Source: Pseudogemmobacter humi | GTDB taxonomy: Bacteria; Pseudomonadota; Alphaproteobacteria; Rhodobacterales; Rhodobacteraceae | Length of the DNA: 64,000 nt | Assembly: GCF_900609055.1 (NCBI RefSeq) | Contig: NZ_UXAW01000081.1 | Location: forward strand, 100,295 to 164,294 | Direction: 5' to 3' | In this document: one piece after another, positions 1 through 8,745 of the stretch | Layout: every line of letters begins with the position of its first letter | Numbering within the stretch: the stretch's first letter is position 1 | Made by a program: the position numbers and the translations under genes | Notes under the pieces: model-generated | Databases searched by the model: none | Told to the model about the DNA's origin: nothing | Seen by the model: only the letters and a program-made list of their open reading frames with translations

Positions 1-986
1 CCGACCTGCGCGGCCCCGAGGAGGCGGCGGCCTATGTCGCGAAACTGCGCCAGATCCTGCGCTACCTCGGCACCTGCGACGGCAATATGCAGAACGGTAA
101 CCTGCGTGCCGATGTGAACGTCTCGATCTGCCGCCCCGGCGCCTATGAGCGCTATCAGGAGACCCAGGATTTCGGCCATCTCGGCACCCGCTGCGAGATC
201 AAGAACATGAACTCGATGCGCTTCATTCAGCAGGCCATCGAATACGAGGCGCGGCGCCAGATCGCGATCGTCGAGGACGGCGGCAAGGTCAGCCAGGAAA
301 CCCGGCTCTACGATCCCGACAAGGGCGAGACCCGCTCGATGCGCTCGAAAGAAGAGGCGCATGATTACCGCTATTTCCCCGACCCCGACCTCTTGCCGCT
401 GGAGATCGAACAGGGCTGGGTGGACCATATCCGCGATACCATGCCGGAACTGCCCGACGCGAGGAAAGCCCGCTTCATGGCGGATTACGCGCTGACCGAT
501 TACGACGCCTCGGTGCTGACCGCCGAACTGGATTCGGCCGCCTATTTCGACGCGGTGGCGCAGGGGCGCGACGGTAAGCTGGCGGCGAACTGGGTCATCA
601 ACGAGCTGTTCGGCCGGCTGAAGAAAGAGGGGCAGGAGATCGGCGAAAGCCCGGTCTCGGCGGCACAGCTCGGCGGGATCGTCGATCTGATCTCCGACGG
701 CACCATCTCGGGCAAGATCGCCAAGGATCTGTTCGAGATCCTCTGGACCGAAGGCGGCGATCCGGCCCGGGTGGTCGAGGAGCGCGGTATGAAACAGGTC
801 ACCGACACCGGCGCGATCGAGGCCGCGGTGGACGAGATCATCGCCGCGAACCCGGCCCAGGTCGAGAAGGCGAAGGCCAATCCCAAGCTCGCGGGCTGGT
901 TCGTGGGCCAGGTGATGAAGGCCACCGGCGGCAAGGCCGCCCCCGCGGCGGTGAACGAACTGGTGATGAAGAAGCTGGGCCTCTGA
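1..986 (+). CDS. gatB: Asp-tRNA(Asn)/Glu-tRNA(Gln) amidotransferase subunit B, 5' end missing
   Basis: This is the C-terminal 327 codons of GatB; the frame is already open at base 3, so the start lies outside the window. GatB binds the mischarged tRNA and ATP within the GatCAB complex that converts Glu-tRNA(Gln) and Asp-tRNA(Asn) to the amidated forms in the cytosol. The family signature is clear: a [10 protein letters not shown] segment followed by [11 protein letters not shown], and then the helical tail domain ending in [11 protein letters not shown]. No frameshift is seen. A family B repeat and then the guanidine riboswitch follow. Confidence 0.97.
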   Translation, partial: DLRGPEEAAAYVAKLRQILRYLGTCDGNMQNGNLRADVNVSICRPGAYERYQETQDFGHLGTRCEIKNMNSMRFIQQAIEYEARRQIAIVEDGGKVSQETRLYDPDKGETRSMRSKEEAHDYRYFPDPDLLPLEIEQGWVDHIRDTMPELPDARKARFMADYALTDYDASVLTAELDSAAYFDAVAQGRDGKLAANWVINELFGRLKKEGQEIGESPVSAAQLGGIVDLISDGTISGKIAKDLFEILWTEGGDPARVVEERGMKQVTDTGAIEAAVDEIIAANPAQVEKAKANPKLAGWFVGQVMKATGGKAAPAAVNELVMKKLGL

Positions 987-1011
987 TCCGCCCGTGAGTC
1001 GCCCGGGACGG

Positions 1012-1053
1012 GCGGCGGAGCCTCCGGCGGGGGTATTTGGATCAGGGTGAAAG
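1012..1053. repeat. Family B intergenic repeat, copy 1
   Basis: A GGAGCCTCC hairpin runs into the core GGGTATTTGGATCAGGGTGA at 1031-1050. The same core recurs at 31265 and, with one change, at 55472. It lies just behind gatB. Related but divergent modules are found at 40733-40828 and 55424-55590. Confidence 0.6.
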
Positions 1054-1220
1054 CCATGGGCGAGGGCGCCTGTCTTCGGGCGGAGGGCAGGGCCATGGCG
1101 GCGATATCCGGGGCCAGGTGAAAGCCGCAATCATTTGGATTGCGCGGGCTGAGGGCCGAGGTTGACCCCCGGCGCCGGGATGCTATCTTTGGCACTGCGG
1201 GTGGAAACCGTGCCCGCGTC

Positions 1221-1266
1221 GTGGGGACGGCCCCGCGGGTTCATCTCACTGACCGGGACGGCCCGG
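1221..1266 (+). promoter_or_regulatory. Guanidine-II (mini-ykkC) riboswitch
   Basis: Two short hairpins with identical ACGG tetraloops follow each other. P1 is GTGGGG-ACGG-CCCCGC (1221-1236) and P2 is CCGGG-ACGG-CCCGG (1253-1266), with a 16-base linker. Paired hairpins with ACGR loops are the defining feature of the mini-ykkC RNA, the class II guanidine riboswitch. P2 ends about 10 bases before the AGGAG ribosome site of the SMR exporter gene at 1289. This fits translational control in which guanidine binding stabilises the hairpins and frees the ribosome site. Confidence 0.85.
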
Positions 1267-1288
1267 CTCTTGCAGCAGGAGCGCCGTC

Positions 1289-1603
1289 ATGGCCTGGATT
1301 TTTCTTATCGTCGCCGGAGCGCTGGAGGTCGTCTGGGCCTACAGCATGAAACTGTCCGAGGGGTTCTCGAAACCCGGGGCCTCGGCCGTCACCATCGTGG
1401 CGATGATCGCGAGCTTCGCGCTGTTGTCGATGGCGATGCGGCAGCTGCCTCTGGGAACCGCCTATACGATCTGGACCGGGATCGGCGCGGTGGGCGCCTT
1501 CGCGGTGGGCGTGGTGGTGCTGGGCGAGCCGTTCTCGGTTATGCGCATCATCGCGGCGGTGATGATCATCGGCGGCCTGGTGCTGATGAAGATCTCGTCC
1601 TGA
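1289..1603 (+). CDS. gdx: SMR-family guanidinium exporter (Gdx/SugE type)
   Basis: This 104-residue protein has four predicted membrane helices and belongs to the small multidrug resistance family of dual-topology dimers. Glu13, in the sequence EVVWAYSMK, is the central proton/substrate-coupling glutamate of the family. The Gdx/SugE-like sequence and the guanidine-II riboswitch just upstream point to guanidinium/proton antiport rather than broad drug efflux. The start is the ATG at 1289 with an AGGAG site 5 bases upstream. It appears monocistronic. The older name for this group is sugE. Confidence 0.88.
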   Translation: MAWIFLIVAGALEVVWAYSMKLSEGFSKPGASAVTIVAMIASFALLSMAMRQLPLGTAYTIWTGIGAVGAFAVGVVVLGEPFSVMRIIAAVMIIGGLVLMKISS

Positions 1604-1779
1604 GGCGCGGGCAGCGGCGGACCACCATGGGTTGCGTGTGGCGCCCAGGCGGGCCACAAGATCGGCGGCTTGTGGCGCCGCCGCTGCTCACGCGGCGAAA
1701 AGCCTTTTGTGATTTGGACTTACGCCGCGATCTTCTGTAGGATGCGCGGCAAAGAAACCGCGCGGGCCGGGGGAAACGG

Positions 1780-2181
1780 ATGCAGCGTTACGAATACAGG
1801 GTCGTTCCGGCGCCACGCCGCGGCGAGAAGGCGCGCGGCGTCAGGACCACCGAAGAGCGTTTCGCGCTGGCCCTGACCTCGCTGATGAACGAACTGGGCG
1901 CCGAAGGCTGGGACTATCTGCGCGCCGATGCTTTGCCCTGCGACGAGCGCGCCGGGCTGACCGGCACGAAAACCAGCTTTCAGAACATGCTGGTGTTCCG
2001 CCGCGCGCTGGCAGAGGCCGCCGTGGTGGTGCCGCCGGTGGTCGCGGCACCCGCACCCGTAGCCCCGGCGGCGGAGCCCGCAACGCCCGAGAGCCGCCCG
2101 CTGCGGCTTGGCGCTGCGATCACGCCCGAGGGGCCGGCGCCGTCCCTTGGTCCGGCGAAGCCCGATCTCGCTGCGGAGTGA
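1780..2181 (+). CDS. DUF4177-like protein of unknown function
   Basis: This is a 133-residue soluble protein. The first 75 residues (start MQRYEYRVVPAPRRGEK; then LGAEGWDYLRAD) match the small DUF4177 domain as seen in Rhodobacteraceae, where the 'E-GW-Y/L' segment is typical. The tail is rich in alanine and proline and looks disordered. It ends 3 bases before the stop of the convergent aminotransferase gene. No function is known to me. Confidence 0.7.
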   Translation: MQRYEYRVVPAPRRGEKARGVRTTEERFALALTSLMNELGAEGWDYLRADALPCDERAGLTGTKTSFQNMLVFRRALAEAAVVVPPVVAAPAPVAPAAEPATPESRPLRLGAAITPEGPAPSLGPAKPDLAAE

Positions 2182-2184
2182 GGC

Positions 2185-3288
2185 TCAGCCCCGGGCCGCC
2201 GCCAGCGCCTGCGGCAGCACCCCGGCCACCACATCCATCGCGGGTTCCGGTCCGAGGCTGATACGGATGCAGCGGTCGAGCGGCGCCACTCCGGGCATGC
2301 GGATGAACAGCCCGCGCGCAAGGCTTTCCGCCAGCACGCGGCGCGCGAAATCGCCGTCACGCCCGCAATCCACCGCGACGAAATTGGTGGCCGAGGGCAG
2401 CGCGCTCAGCCCGTTTTCCTGCGCGATTGCCGCGATCCGGGCGCGGGCGCGCGCGACCTGATCGCGCACATGCGTAAGCCATTCCCGGTCTTCCAGCGCC
2501 GCCAGCGCGCCGGTCTGGCTGATCCGGTTCATGCCGAAATGATCGCGCACCTTGTCGAAGGCCAGCGCGAGGCCGGGTTCGGCGATGGCGTAGCCCACCC
2601 GCGCCCCGGCCATGCCGTGCCCCTTCGAGAAGGTGCGCAGCCGGATCACCTGCGGGTGATCGGCCGGAATCCGCGGCAGCGCGCCTTCGGGGGCAAGATC
2701 GGCGTAAGCCTCGTCCAGCACCAGCAGCGTCTGCGGCGGCAGATCGGCCAGCAGATCCTCGATGACGGGGCCGGGGTGGTGGCTGCCCATCGGATTGTCG
2801 GGATTGGCGAGATAGAGCAGCCGCGCGCCTTCGCGCTCCGCCGCCGTCAGCAGTGCCGCCGGATCCTCGAAATCGTCGCGGTAGGGCACCCGGATCAGCC
2901 GCCCGCCGTAGCCTGCGACATGAAAGGCGAAGGTCGGATAGGCGCCGAGGCTGGTGACGACCGGCGTGCCGGGCTCCAGCGTCAGCCGGCACAGAAGGCC
3001 CAGAAGCCCGTCGATCCCCGGCCCGACCACGATATTTTCAGGCGCGCAGCCGTGATGCCGCGCCAGCGCCTGTTTCAGATCGTGGTTCTCGGGGTCGCCG
3101 TAGAGCGGGACCTCTTCCACCGCCGCCCGCATCGCGGCGAGAGCCTTCGGCGAGGCGCCGAACAGACTCTCATTGGCGCCGAGGCGGGCGCGGAAGGGGG
3201 CGCCCTGGCGGCGCTCCAGCGTTTCCGGCCCGGTGAAGGGCACCGATGAGGGCAGGAGGGCGGCGTGCGGGGTGAGAAATCGGCTCAT
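2185..3288 (-). CDS. Fold-type I PLP aminotransferase, HisC-like
   Basis: This 367-residue enzyme belongs to class I/II pyridoxal-phosphate aminotransferases. Visible landmarks are the NPDNPMG segment near residue 162, the DEAYAD cofactor-ring loop at 192-197, and the Schiff-base lysine Lys222 in TFSKGHGMAGAR. Family resemblance is to histidinol-phosphate aminotransferases, but no his gene is nearby, so the substrate could be another amino acid. It is followed in the same direction by nothing obvious, and it meets the DUF4177 gene tail to tail with 3 bases between. Confidence 0.8.
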   Translation of the reverse strand: MSRFLTPHAALLPSSVPFTGPETLERRQGAPFRARLGANESLFGASPKALAAMRAAVEEVPLYGDPENHDLKQALARHHGCAPENIVVGPGIDGLLGLLCRLTLEPGTPVVTSLGAYPTFAFHVAGYGGRLIRVPYRDDFEDPAALLTAAEREGARLLYLANPDNPMGSHHPGPVIEDLLADLPPQTLLVLDEAYADLAPEGALPRIPADHPQVIRLRTFSKGHGMAGARVGYAIAEPGLALAFDKVRDHFGMNRISQTGALAALEDREWLTHVRDQVARARARIAAIAQENGLSALPSATNFVAVDCGRDGDFARRVLAESLARGLFIRMPGVAPLDRCIRISLGPEPAMDVVAGVLPQALAAARG

Positions 3289-3330
3289 GATGCGCGAGAA
3301 TGGCCGCGCGCCCGCGCGCCCGCAAGGGGG

Positions 3331-3636
3331 TCAGGGCGCAGGCAGGATATCGATTTCCTGGCGCAGGCTGCCGTCGGGGTTGAAGATCAGGATGCGGTCG
3401 CTTTCGGTGACCACCGCGGTCCAGCCCCGGCCGAAGGTGACGGCGCTGGCGGCCTCGCCCGCGGGCAGGGCGACCGTCTCGGGCAAGCCAGGGGCCAGCG
3501 GCGCGCGCAGGCGGGTGACAAGCAATCCGGTCACGGTTATGACGCCGAGGATCATGCTCAGCATCAGCACGATCACCAGCGCCTTCAGGAACCTCAGCGA
3601 AGGCGGCAGCGCATTTTCTTCCGGGGCAGGGGCCAT
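3331..3636 (-). CDS. DUF6476-type small membrane protein
   Basis: This 101-residue protein has one strong transmembrane helix at residues 15-40 and an outside domain of about 60 residues with the segment AVTFGRGWTAVVTESDRILIFN. The gene is recognisable as a conserved Rhodobacteraceae neighbour of rluA and rpoH. The start chosen is the ATG whose complement ends at 3636. It overlaps the start codon of the divergent rluA-family gene by two bases, which leaves no room for a conventional spacer between the two genes. Its role is unknown. Confidence 0.75.
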   Translation of the reverse strand: MAPAPEENALPPSLRFLKALVIVLMLSMILGVITVTGLLVTRLRAPLAPGLPETVALPAGEAASAVTFGRGWTAVVTESDRILIFNPDGSLRQEIDILPAP

Positions 3637-4684
3637 GGACGAACCTTTCGAAGATGGACCATCGGCGGTGATCGAGGTGACCCTCGGCCCGGACAGCCCG
3701 CCGCGCCTTGATAAGGCGCTCAGCCTTGCTGTGCCAGAGGAAGCCGCTCTGTCGCGCTCGCGCCTCGCACGGCTGATCAGTGAGGGCGCGGTCAGCCGGG
3801 GGGGCGAGGTCGTCACCGACCAGAAGGCGAAGGTCGCGCCCGGCGAGACCTGGCAGATCTGCCTCGGCCCGGCAGTGGCGGTCGAGACGCTGCCCGAGGC
3901 GATCGCGCTGAACGTGGTTTATGAGGACGCCGATCTGATCGTGATCGACAAGCCCGCGGGCATGGTGGTGCATCCCGCGCCCGGCTCGCCCTCGGGCACC
4001 CTGGTCAATGCGCTGCTGCATCACTGCGGCGACAGCCTGTCGGGGATCGGCGGCGAGAGGCGGCCCGGCATCGTGCACCGGATCGACAAGGAGACCTCGG
4101 GCCTCTTGGTCGCGGCGAAATCCGACCGCGCGCATCACGGCCTTGCCACCCAGTTCGAGGCCCATAGCGTGACGCGGCATTATCTTGCGGTCTGCCATGG
4201 CGTGCCGATGGGCTCGGACCCGCGCCTGCGCGGCACCAGGGGGGTGAGTTTCGAGGCGGGCGGCGTGATCCGCATCGCGACGAACCTCGCGCGGCACCGC
4301 ACCGACCGGCAGAAACAGGCGGTGACCTGGCCGCCCGAGGGCCGCCATGCCGTCACCCGCGCCCATGTGGTCGAGGCTTTCGCCGGTCAGGCCGCGCTGA
4401 TCGACTGCTGGCTGGAGACTGGCCGCACCCATCAGATCCGCGTCCATCTGGCCCATGCCGGCCACGGGCTGATCGGCGATCCGGTCTATGGCGGGCGGCG
4501 GAAGCTGTCGGAAAAGCTGATGGGCGAGGGGGCGCAGGCGGCCGCGGATTTCCCGCGCCAGGCGCTGCATGCCGCGAGCCTTGGGTTCGATCATCCGGTA
4601 AGCGGCGCGCGGCTCGATTTCACCTCGGCGCTGCCTGCGGACATGCAGGCGCTGATCGGGGCGCTGCGCGGCTGTTATCGCTGA
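3635..4684 (+). CDS. RluA/RluD-family 23S rRNA pseudouridine synthase
   Basis: This 349-residue enzyme has an N-terminal S4 RNA-binding domain (about residues 20-75, RLDKALS...SRSRLARLI) and a catalytic RluA domain. The catalytic aspartate is Asp151 in the motif HRIDKETSG. It converts specific uridines of rRNA to pseudouridine; which site (RluC- or RluD-like) cannot be decided here. The start was placed at 3635 because it gives the expected N-terminus MDEPFEDG and a normal length. It is followed by rpoH, with 152 bases between. Confidence 0.9.
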   Translation: MDEPFEDGPSAVIEVTLGPDSPPRLDKALSLAVPEEAALSRSRLARLISEGAVSRGGEVVTDQKAKVAPGETWQICLGPAVAVETLPEAIALNVVYEDADLIVIDKPAGMVVHPAPGSPSGTLVNALLHHCGDSLSGIGGERRPGIVHRIDKETSGLLVAAKSDRAHHGLATQFEAHSVTRHYLAVCHGVPMGSDPRLRGTRGVSFEAGGVIRIATNLARHRTDRQKQAVTWPPEGRHAVTRAHVVEAFAGQAALIDCWLETGRTHQIRVHLAHAGHGLIGDPVYGGRRKLSEKLMGEGAQAAADFPRQALHAASLGFDHPVSGARLDFTSALPADMQALIGALRGCYR

Positions 4685-4836
4685 CATTCGCGTGATCACA
4701 TCTTTTTCGCGGGATCTTTCATGCCCATCTCGCGTTCACGTGTCACTGGTAACGCCCTGTTAAGGGGATCCGGCGATACAGGAAGTAACGCGATCCTCCG
4801 GGGGCTGATGGCACCGGCAGGAGAACAGGGGGCAGA

Positions 4837-5733
4837 ATGAGCACCTATCAGAACCTTCCCGCACCCAGCCCTGAACAGGGGCTGAACCGCTATTTGCAGG
4901 AAATCCGCAAGTTTCCCCTGCTCGAACCCGAGCAGGAATATATGCTGGCCAAGGCCTGGGCCGACCGCCAGGATTCCGAGGCCGCGCATAAGCTGGTCAC
5001 CTCGCATCTGCGGCTGGCCGCGAAGATCGCCATGGGCTACCGCGGCTACGGTCTGCCACAGGCCGAGGTGATTTCCGAGGCCAATGTCGGCCTGATGCAG
5101 GCGGTGAAACGCTTCGATCCCGAAAAGGGGTTCCGGCTGGCCACCTATGCGATGTGGTGGATCCGCGCTGCGATCCAGGAATATATCCTGCGGTCCTGGA
5201 GCCTTGTGAAGATGGGCACCACCTCGGCGCAGAAGAAGCTGTTCTTCAACCTGCGCAAAGCCAAGGCCAAGGTCGGCGCGCTGGAAGACGGCGATCTGCG
5301 CCCCGAGAATGTTGCGCGGATCGCGAAGGATCTTTCCGTGACCGAGCAGGAGGTGGTCGAGATGAACCGCCGTCTGTCGGGTTCCGACGCCTCGCTGAAC
5401 GCGACGGTGGGCTCGGACGGTGACGGCTCGGCGCAATGGCAGGACTGGCTGGAAGACGAAGACAGCGACCAGGCCGGCGCCTATGAGGAAAAGGACGAAC
5501 TCGATACGCGGCGGGAATTGCTGGCGCGGGCGATGTCTGCGCTGAACGACCGCGAGAAGGACATCCTGATGCAGCGCCGGCTTTCGGAAGATCCGGTCAC
5601 GCTTGAGGAACTGTCGGAAAGCTACGGCGTCTCGCGCGAGCGGATCCGCCAGATCGAGGTCCGTGCCTTCGAGAAGCTCCAGGCCAGGATGCGCGAACTG
5701 GCGCGCGGCAAGGGCATGGTGGTGCCGGCCTGA
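4837..5733 (+). CDS. rpoH: RNA polymerase heat-shock sigma factor RpoH (RpoH-I type)
   Basis: This is a 298-residue sigma-32 factor. The N-terminus (LNRYLQEIRKFPLLEPEQEY) is characteristic of RpoH, region 2 contains the TYAMWWIRAAIQEY segment, and the C-terminal helix-turn-helix is in LSESYGVSRERIRQIE. It directs transcription of chaperone and protease genes after heat or envelope stress. The N-terminal sequence resembles the RpoH-I form of Rhodobacter rather than RpoH-II. The ribosome site is an AGGAGAACAGGGGG stretch before the ATG. A factor-independent terminator follows at 5841. Confidence 0.95.
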   Translation: MSTYQNLPAPSPEQGLNRYLQEIRKFPLLEPEQEYMLAKAWADRQDSEAAHKLVTSHLRLAAKIAMGYRGYGLPQAEVISEANVGLMQAVKRFDPEKGFRLATYAMWWIRAAIQEYILRSWSLVKMGTTSAQKKLFFNLRKAKAKVGALEDGDLRPENVARIAKDLSVTEQEVVEMNRRLSGSDASLNATVGSDGDGSAQWQDWLEDEDSDQAGAYEEKDELDTRRELLARAMSALNDREKDILMQRRLSEDPVTLEELSESYGVSRERIRQIEVRAFEKLQARMRELARGKGMVVPA

Positions 5734-5840
5734 GGCATTTCCGCTGCAAGGCCCCCCGCTTCCATAACCCGGCGCCCAAATCGGGGTCCTGGCGCGGCTG
5801 TTCCGCGGTGCCGGTTTTCGCGAGGATTTCAGGACAGGAA

Positions 5841-5862
5841 GGGGCCTTCACGGCCCCTTTTC
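5841..5862 (+). terminator. Intrinsic terminator downstream of rpoH
   Basis: A GGGGCC / GGCCCC stem with the loop TTCAC is followed by the T-rich run TTTTCCTT. It lies 108 bases after the rpoH stop and marks the end of that transcript. Confidence 0.8.
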
Positions 5863-5866
5863 CTTG

Positions 5867-7064
5867 TGAACCCAGGCCGGAGATCCGGAGCAGGCTGGCA
5901 TCACGCGGCGGCTTTGACGGAATTTTGGCGCGGGGGCTATCGTCACCCTGCTTCCCTCCTGAACGAGATTCGGGATCCCGGCCGGGGCAAGGCAACGGCC
6001 CTCCGGGCAGGCCTTCGCGGCTTCTCTTTTCCATGATGAACCGAGGCTGTATCAAAATCCGACCGGGCATGGCTGGCTGGGGAATGATGTTTTTGGAGCA
6101 TCGGCGCCGGTCTTTCGTTTCGCTGCGAGGCGGTTTGATTGGGATTCAGCGGAAGTACTTCTTCGCGGGTTCTTAAACCCGGAGTTTTGGCACAGCCTCG
6201 GGCCCGTGGTGCCGTCCCGACGCCATGGTGTCGTGGGGAAGGGCTGAGACTGTGTGAAAGCGCCAGCTTCTCCCGCGAAGGCATCGCCCGGTTCTCCGGC
6301 ATACTGCTTTTCGGCGGGGCGCGGGGTCGAGCGGATTTCGTCTGAATCTTCTTCCTTAAGCCCGGGATCTTGCGCCCGGAAACGACATGCTCCGGCAACC
6401 GGAGCAGCGGGAGTTGCAGAGGATGGGTGTCCTTTCCGCCGTCCATGCCGAATAGGGGTGGCCCTTTCCCTCACCGATCCGCCACAGATCAACACGGCGC
6501 ATATGGGGCTCGCGGGTCGGGCGCCCCCGGACGGAACGCGTGGCGGATCCGACCGGGGCCGGTGGGTGCGGATCGCGCATCGCCGCGGATTTCAGCCTCG
6601 CACAGCGGATTGCTGCGCCGGGGCGAGAGCAAGAACACCCCGCCTGCTGGCGGCTTGTGGGGCAATCGGGATGACAGCAGGCCGCTTCTCCGGCTCATCA
6701 CGGAAGGCCGCGCGCAGGCACCTGCCGCCCTTCCGGCGATCCGGATGCCCGTTACGCCGGACAGTCTCGGCCCGGTTTCGCCGCGAGGCGCGCGCGTCGC
6801 GGATGAGCGGGGATTCAGCGGGCGGGTGGCAGATGGCCGCGATGCGTAAGAGAAGCCTTCTGCCCGGATCATCGCGGCGGATGGTGACCCGGCGGCTGCC
6901 TCGCCGCTTCGCGGGCGCTGGTGCGCGGGCGGCGCAGCCGGTAAGCTGACGGCCCGTTTCCCCGTCACGCGCCGGTGAGGACGGGAACGCATCCCCGCCA
7001 GAGCGGTTGTATGGCTGCGCCCGAGGCGGTAGGAGCAGGGAAAACAACAGCCAGGGGAACGAAG
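5867..7064. other. 1.2 kb without a supportable gene
   Basis: Six-frame inspection gives only open frames with arginine/proline/serine-rich, low-complexity translations and no familiar motif, no good ribosome sites and no continuity. The only structure I can support is the element with terminal inverted repeats at 6041-6201. The rest may be decayed DNA between rpoH and psd, or may hold an RNA that I cannot recognise. Confidence 0.5.
6041..6201. mobile_element. MITE-like element with imperfect terminal inverted repeats
   Basis: The left end CCGAGGCTGTATCAAAATCC (6041-6060) and the right end at 6180-6201 (ending ACAGCCTCGG) are inverted copies. The outer ten bases are perfect, and the next ten match apart from two substitutions and a one-base shift. 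The 161-base interior has no reading frame for a transposase. The end sequence GAGGCTGT-N2-CAAAA resembles termini of IS5-group elements, so this may be a non-autonomous derivative. No clear target-site duplication is seen. Confidence 0.5.
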
Positions 7065-7757
7065 ATGAGGATGACCGAGACCTTCATCAAGCCGATGCAC
7101 CGCGAGGGGATTCCCTTCGTCGCGATCTTTGCCGCGGTGACGCTGGTGCTGTTCCTGATCTGGGAACCGCTCGGCTGGATCGGCGTCGGGCTGACGGTCT
7201 GGTGCTACTACTTCTTCCGCGATCCCAAGCGCGCGGTGCCCGAGAACAAGGGCCTGATGGTCAGCCCCGCCGACGGCGTGGTCAGCATGATCGTGCCGGC
7301 GGTGCCGCCGGTGGAACTCGGCCTCGGGCCCGAGCCCCTGACCCGGGTCTCGGTCTTCATGTCGGTGTTCAACTGCCACGTGAACCGCACGCCGATCTCG
7401 GGGAAGGTCACGGCGGTGGCCTACCGGCCGGGGAAATTCCTCAACGCCTCGCTCGACAAGGCGTCCGAGGACAACGAGCGTAACGCGCTGGCGATCGAGC
7501 TTGAAGACGGCCGCCGGATCGCGGTGGTGCAGATCGCGGGCCTCGTCGCGCGCCGCATCGTCTGCTGGACCCGGCCCGGCACCGCGCTGCGCACCGGCGA
7601 GCGGTTCGGGCTGATCCGCTTCGGCTCGCGTCTCGATGTCTATCTGCCCGAAGGGGTCGAGCCCCAGGTCGCGGTCGGCCAGACCGCGGTGGCGGGTGAG
7701 ACGGTGATCGCGGTGATCGGCGCCGACGCCCCCGCCCGTCATGCCAGGATCGAGTGA
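7065..7757 (+). CDS. psd: Phosphatidylserine decarboxylase, short (type II) form
   Basis: This 230-residue membrane-associated proenzyme decarboxylates phosphatidylserine to phosphatidylethanolamine. Autocleavage to create the pyruvoyl group is expected between Gly187 and Ser188 in [13 protein letters not shown]. Two hydrophobic segments lie at residues 17-50. The start at 7065 is preferred over an upstream in-frame ATG because of the AGGGGAACG site 6-10 bases before it and because it gives the usual family length. The stop abuts the start of pssA, so the last two steps of phosphatidylethanolamine synthesis are co-transcribed. Confidence 0.94.
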   Translation: MRMTETFIKPMHREGIPFVAIFAAVTLVLFLIWEPLGWIGVGLTVWCYYFFRDPKRAVPENKGLMVSPADGVVSMIVPAVPPVELGLGPEPLTRVSVFMSVFNCHVNRTPISGKVTAVAYRPGKFLNASLDKASEDNERNALAIELEDGRRIAVVQIAGLVARRIVCWTRPGTALRTGERFGLIRFGSRLDVYLPEGVEPQVAVGQTAVAGETVIAVIGADAPARHARIE

Positions 7758-8549
7758 ATGGAAGACGAGCCGCAGGATATCACCGGGACCGCCGGGGGCG
7801 AGCGCCAGCTTCTCTTGCTGCGGCTGTTGCCGAACCTCGTCTCGATCCTCGGGCTCTGCGCCGGGCTGACCGCCATCCGCTTCGCCATCGCCGGGAACGT
7901 CAGCACTGCGGTGCTGCTGATCGCGCTGGCGGCTTTCCTCGACGGGCTGGACGGACGGCTGGCGCGGATGCTGCGCAGCGAGAGCGCGATCGGCGCCGAA
8001 CTCGACAGCCTGTGCGATTTCGTCAACTTCGGCGTTGTTCCGGCGCTGGTTCTGTATTTCTGGGGGCTGAGGGGTGACGCCTCGCTGGGCTGGATCGCGG
8101 TTCTGATCTATGCTGTCTGCTGCATGCTGCGGCTGGCGCGGTTCAATGTCGGCAGCCGGGCCGAGGTGCCGCAGGAGAAGACCACCTTCACCGGCGTGCC
8201 CTCGCCCGCGGGGGCGATGCTGGCGCTGATGCCGGTTTACCTCGCCCATGTGAGCGGTTTTCGCCTGCCTGAGGCCGCGATTTCCTTCTGGATGGTGGCG
8301 GTCGGCGCGCTGATGATCTCACGCCTGCCGACGCCCAGCCTGAAACGTGTGCGCATCCCGGCCTCGGCTGCGGCCTTCGCGCTGGTGGGCGCGGTGGCAG
8401 GGGTGGCGCTGGTGATCACCTACCCCTGGGTCACGCTGCTCATGCTCTCGGCCGGCTATTCCGGGACGCTGATCTGGCACGCTTTCCGCTGGCTGCGGCG
8501 CAGGCAGGAGGCCGCTCAGGAGGCCGCGCCCGCCGATCCGCAGGAGTGA
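7758..8549 (+). CDS. pssA: CDP-diacylglycerol--serine O-phosphatidyltransferase
   Basis: This 263-residue multi-span membrane enzyme makes phosphatidylserine from CDP-diacylglycerol and serine, the substrate for the psd product encoded directly upstream. The complete CDP-alcohol phosphotransferase motif D-G-x2-A-R-x8-G-x3-D-x3-D is present (Asp65, Gly66, Ala69, Arg70, Gly79, Asp83, Asp87). About seven further hydrophobic segments follow. The ATG immediately follows the psd stop, so translation is probably coupled. It converges on pepF. Confidence 0.94.
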   Translation: MEDEPQDITGTAGGERQLLLLRLLPNLVSILGLCAGLTAIRFAIAGNVSTAVLLIALAAFLDGLDGRLARMLRSESAIGAELDSLCDFVNFGVVPALVLYFWGLRGDASLGWIAVLIYAVCCMLRLARFNVGSRAEVPQEKTTFTGVPSPAGAMLALMPVYLAHVSGFRLPEAAISFWMVAVGALMISRLPTPSLKRVRIPASAAAFALVGAVAGVALVITYPWVTLLMLSAGYSGTLIWHAFRWLRRRQEAAQEAAPADPQE

Positions 8550-8581
8550 GCGGGAGGCGGGTTTCGGGACCTGGCTGCCGT

Positions 8582-8660
8582 TTGCAGGTGCCGAGCGACA
8601 AAGCGTAATCTCGCCCCCGAACCGACCCGCTTTGGGCCGTGATCGACGCTGCACCTGCAA
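8582..8660. repeat. Widely spaced inverted repeat between convergent genes
   Basis: TTGCAGGTGC (8582-8591) and GCACCTGCAA (8651-8660) are a perfect ten-base inverted repeat separated by 59 bases, in the 196-base gap between the 3' ends of pssA and pepF. No T-run follows either arm. It could form a long hairpin in either transcript; nothing else is seen in this gap. Confidence 0.4.
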
Positions 8661-8745
8661 TGTTCAGGTCATGCTGCCGCCTGTCCGAGTGTCGGTGAAG
8701 GGCTGGAAACCGGCCCCCGGACCTGTCCGGCCCGGGGGGGCTGTG

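Noticed and set aside
2470..3249. Long open frames opposite real genes (for example across the aminotransferase, pepF, mmsA and guaB)
   Set aside because: These are shadows produced by high GC; their translations lack domains and have the skewed composition of antisense frames.
6245..6778. Second inverted-repeat pair GAGACTGT/ACAGTCTC as an insertion sequence
   Set aside because: Only eight bases match over 530 bases and the interior encodes no transposase; chance is likely.
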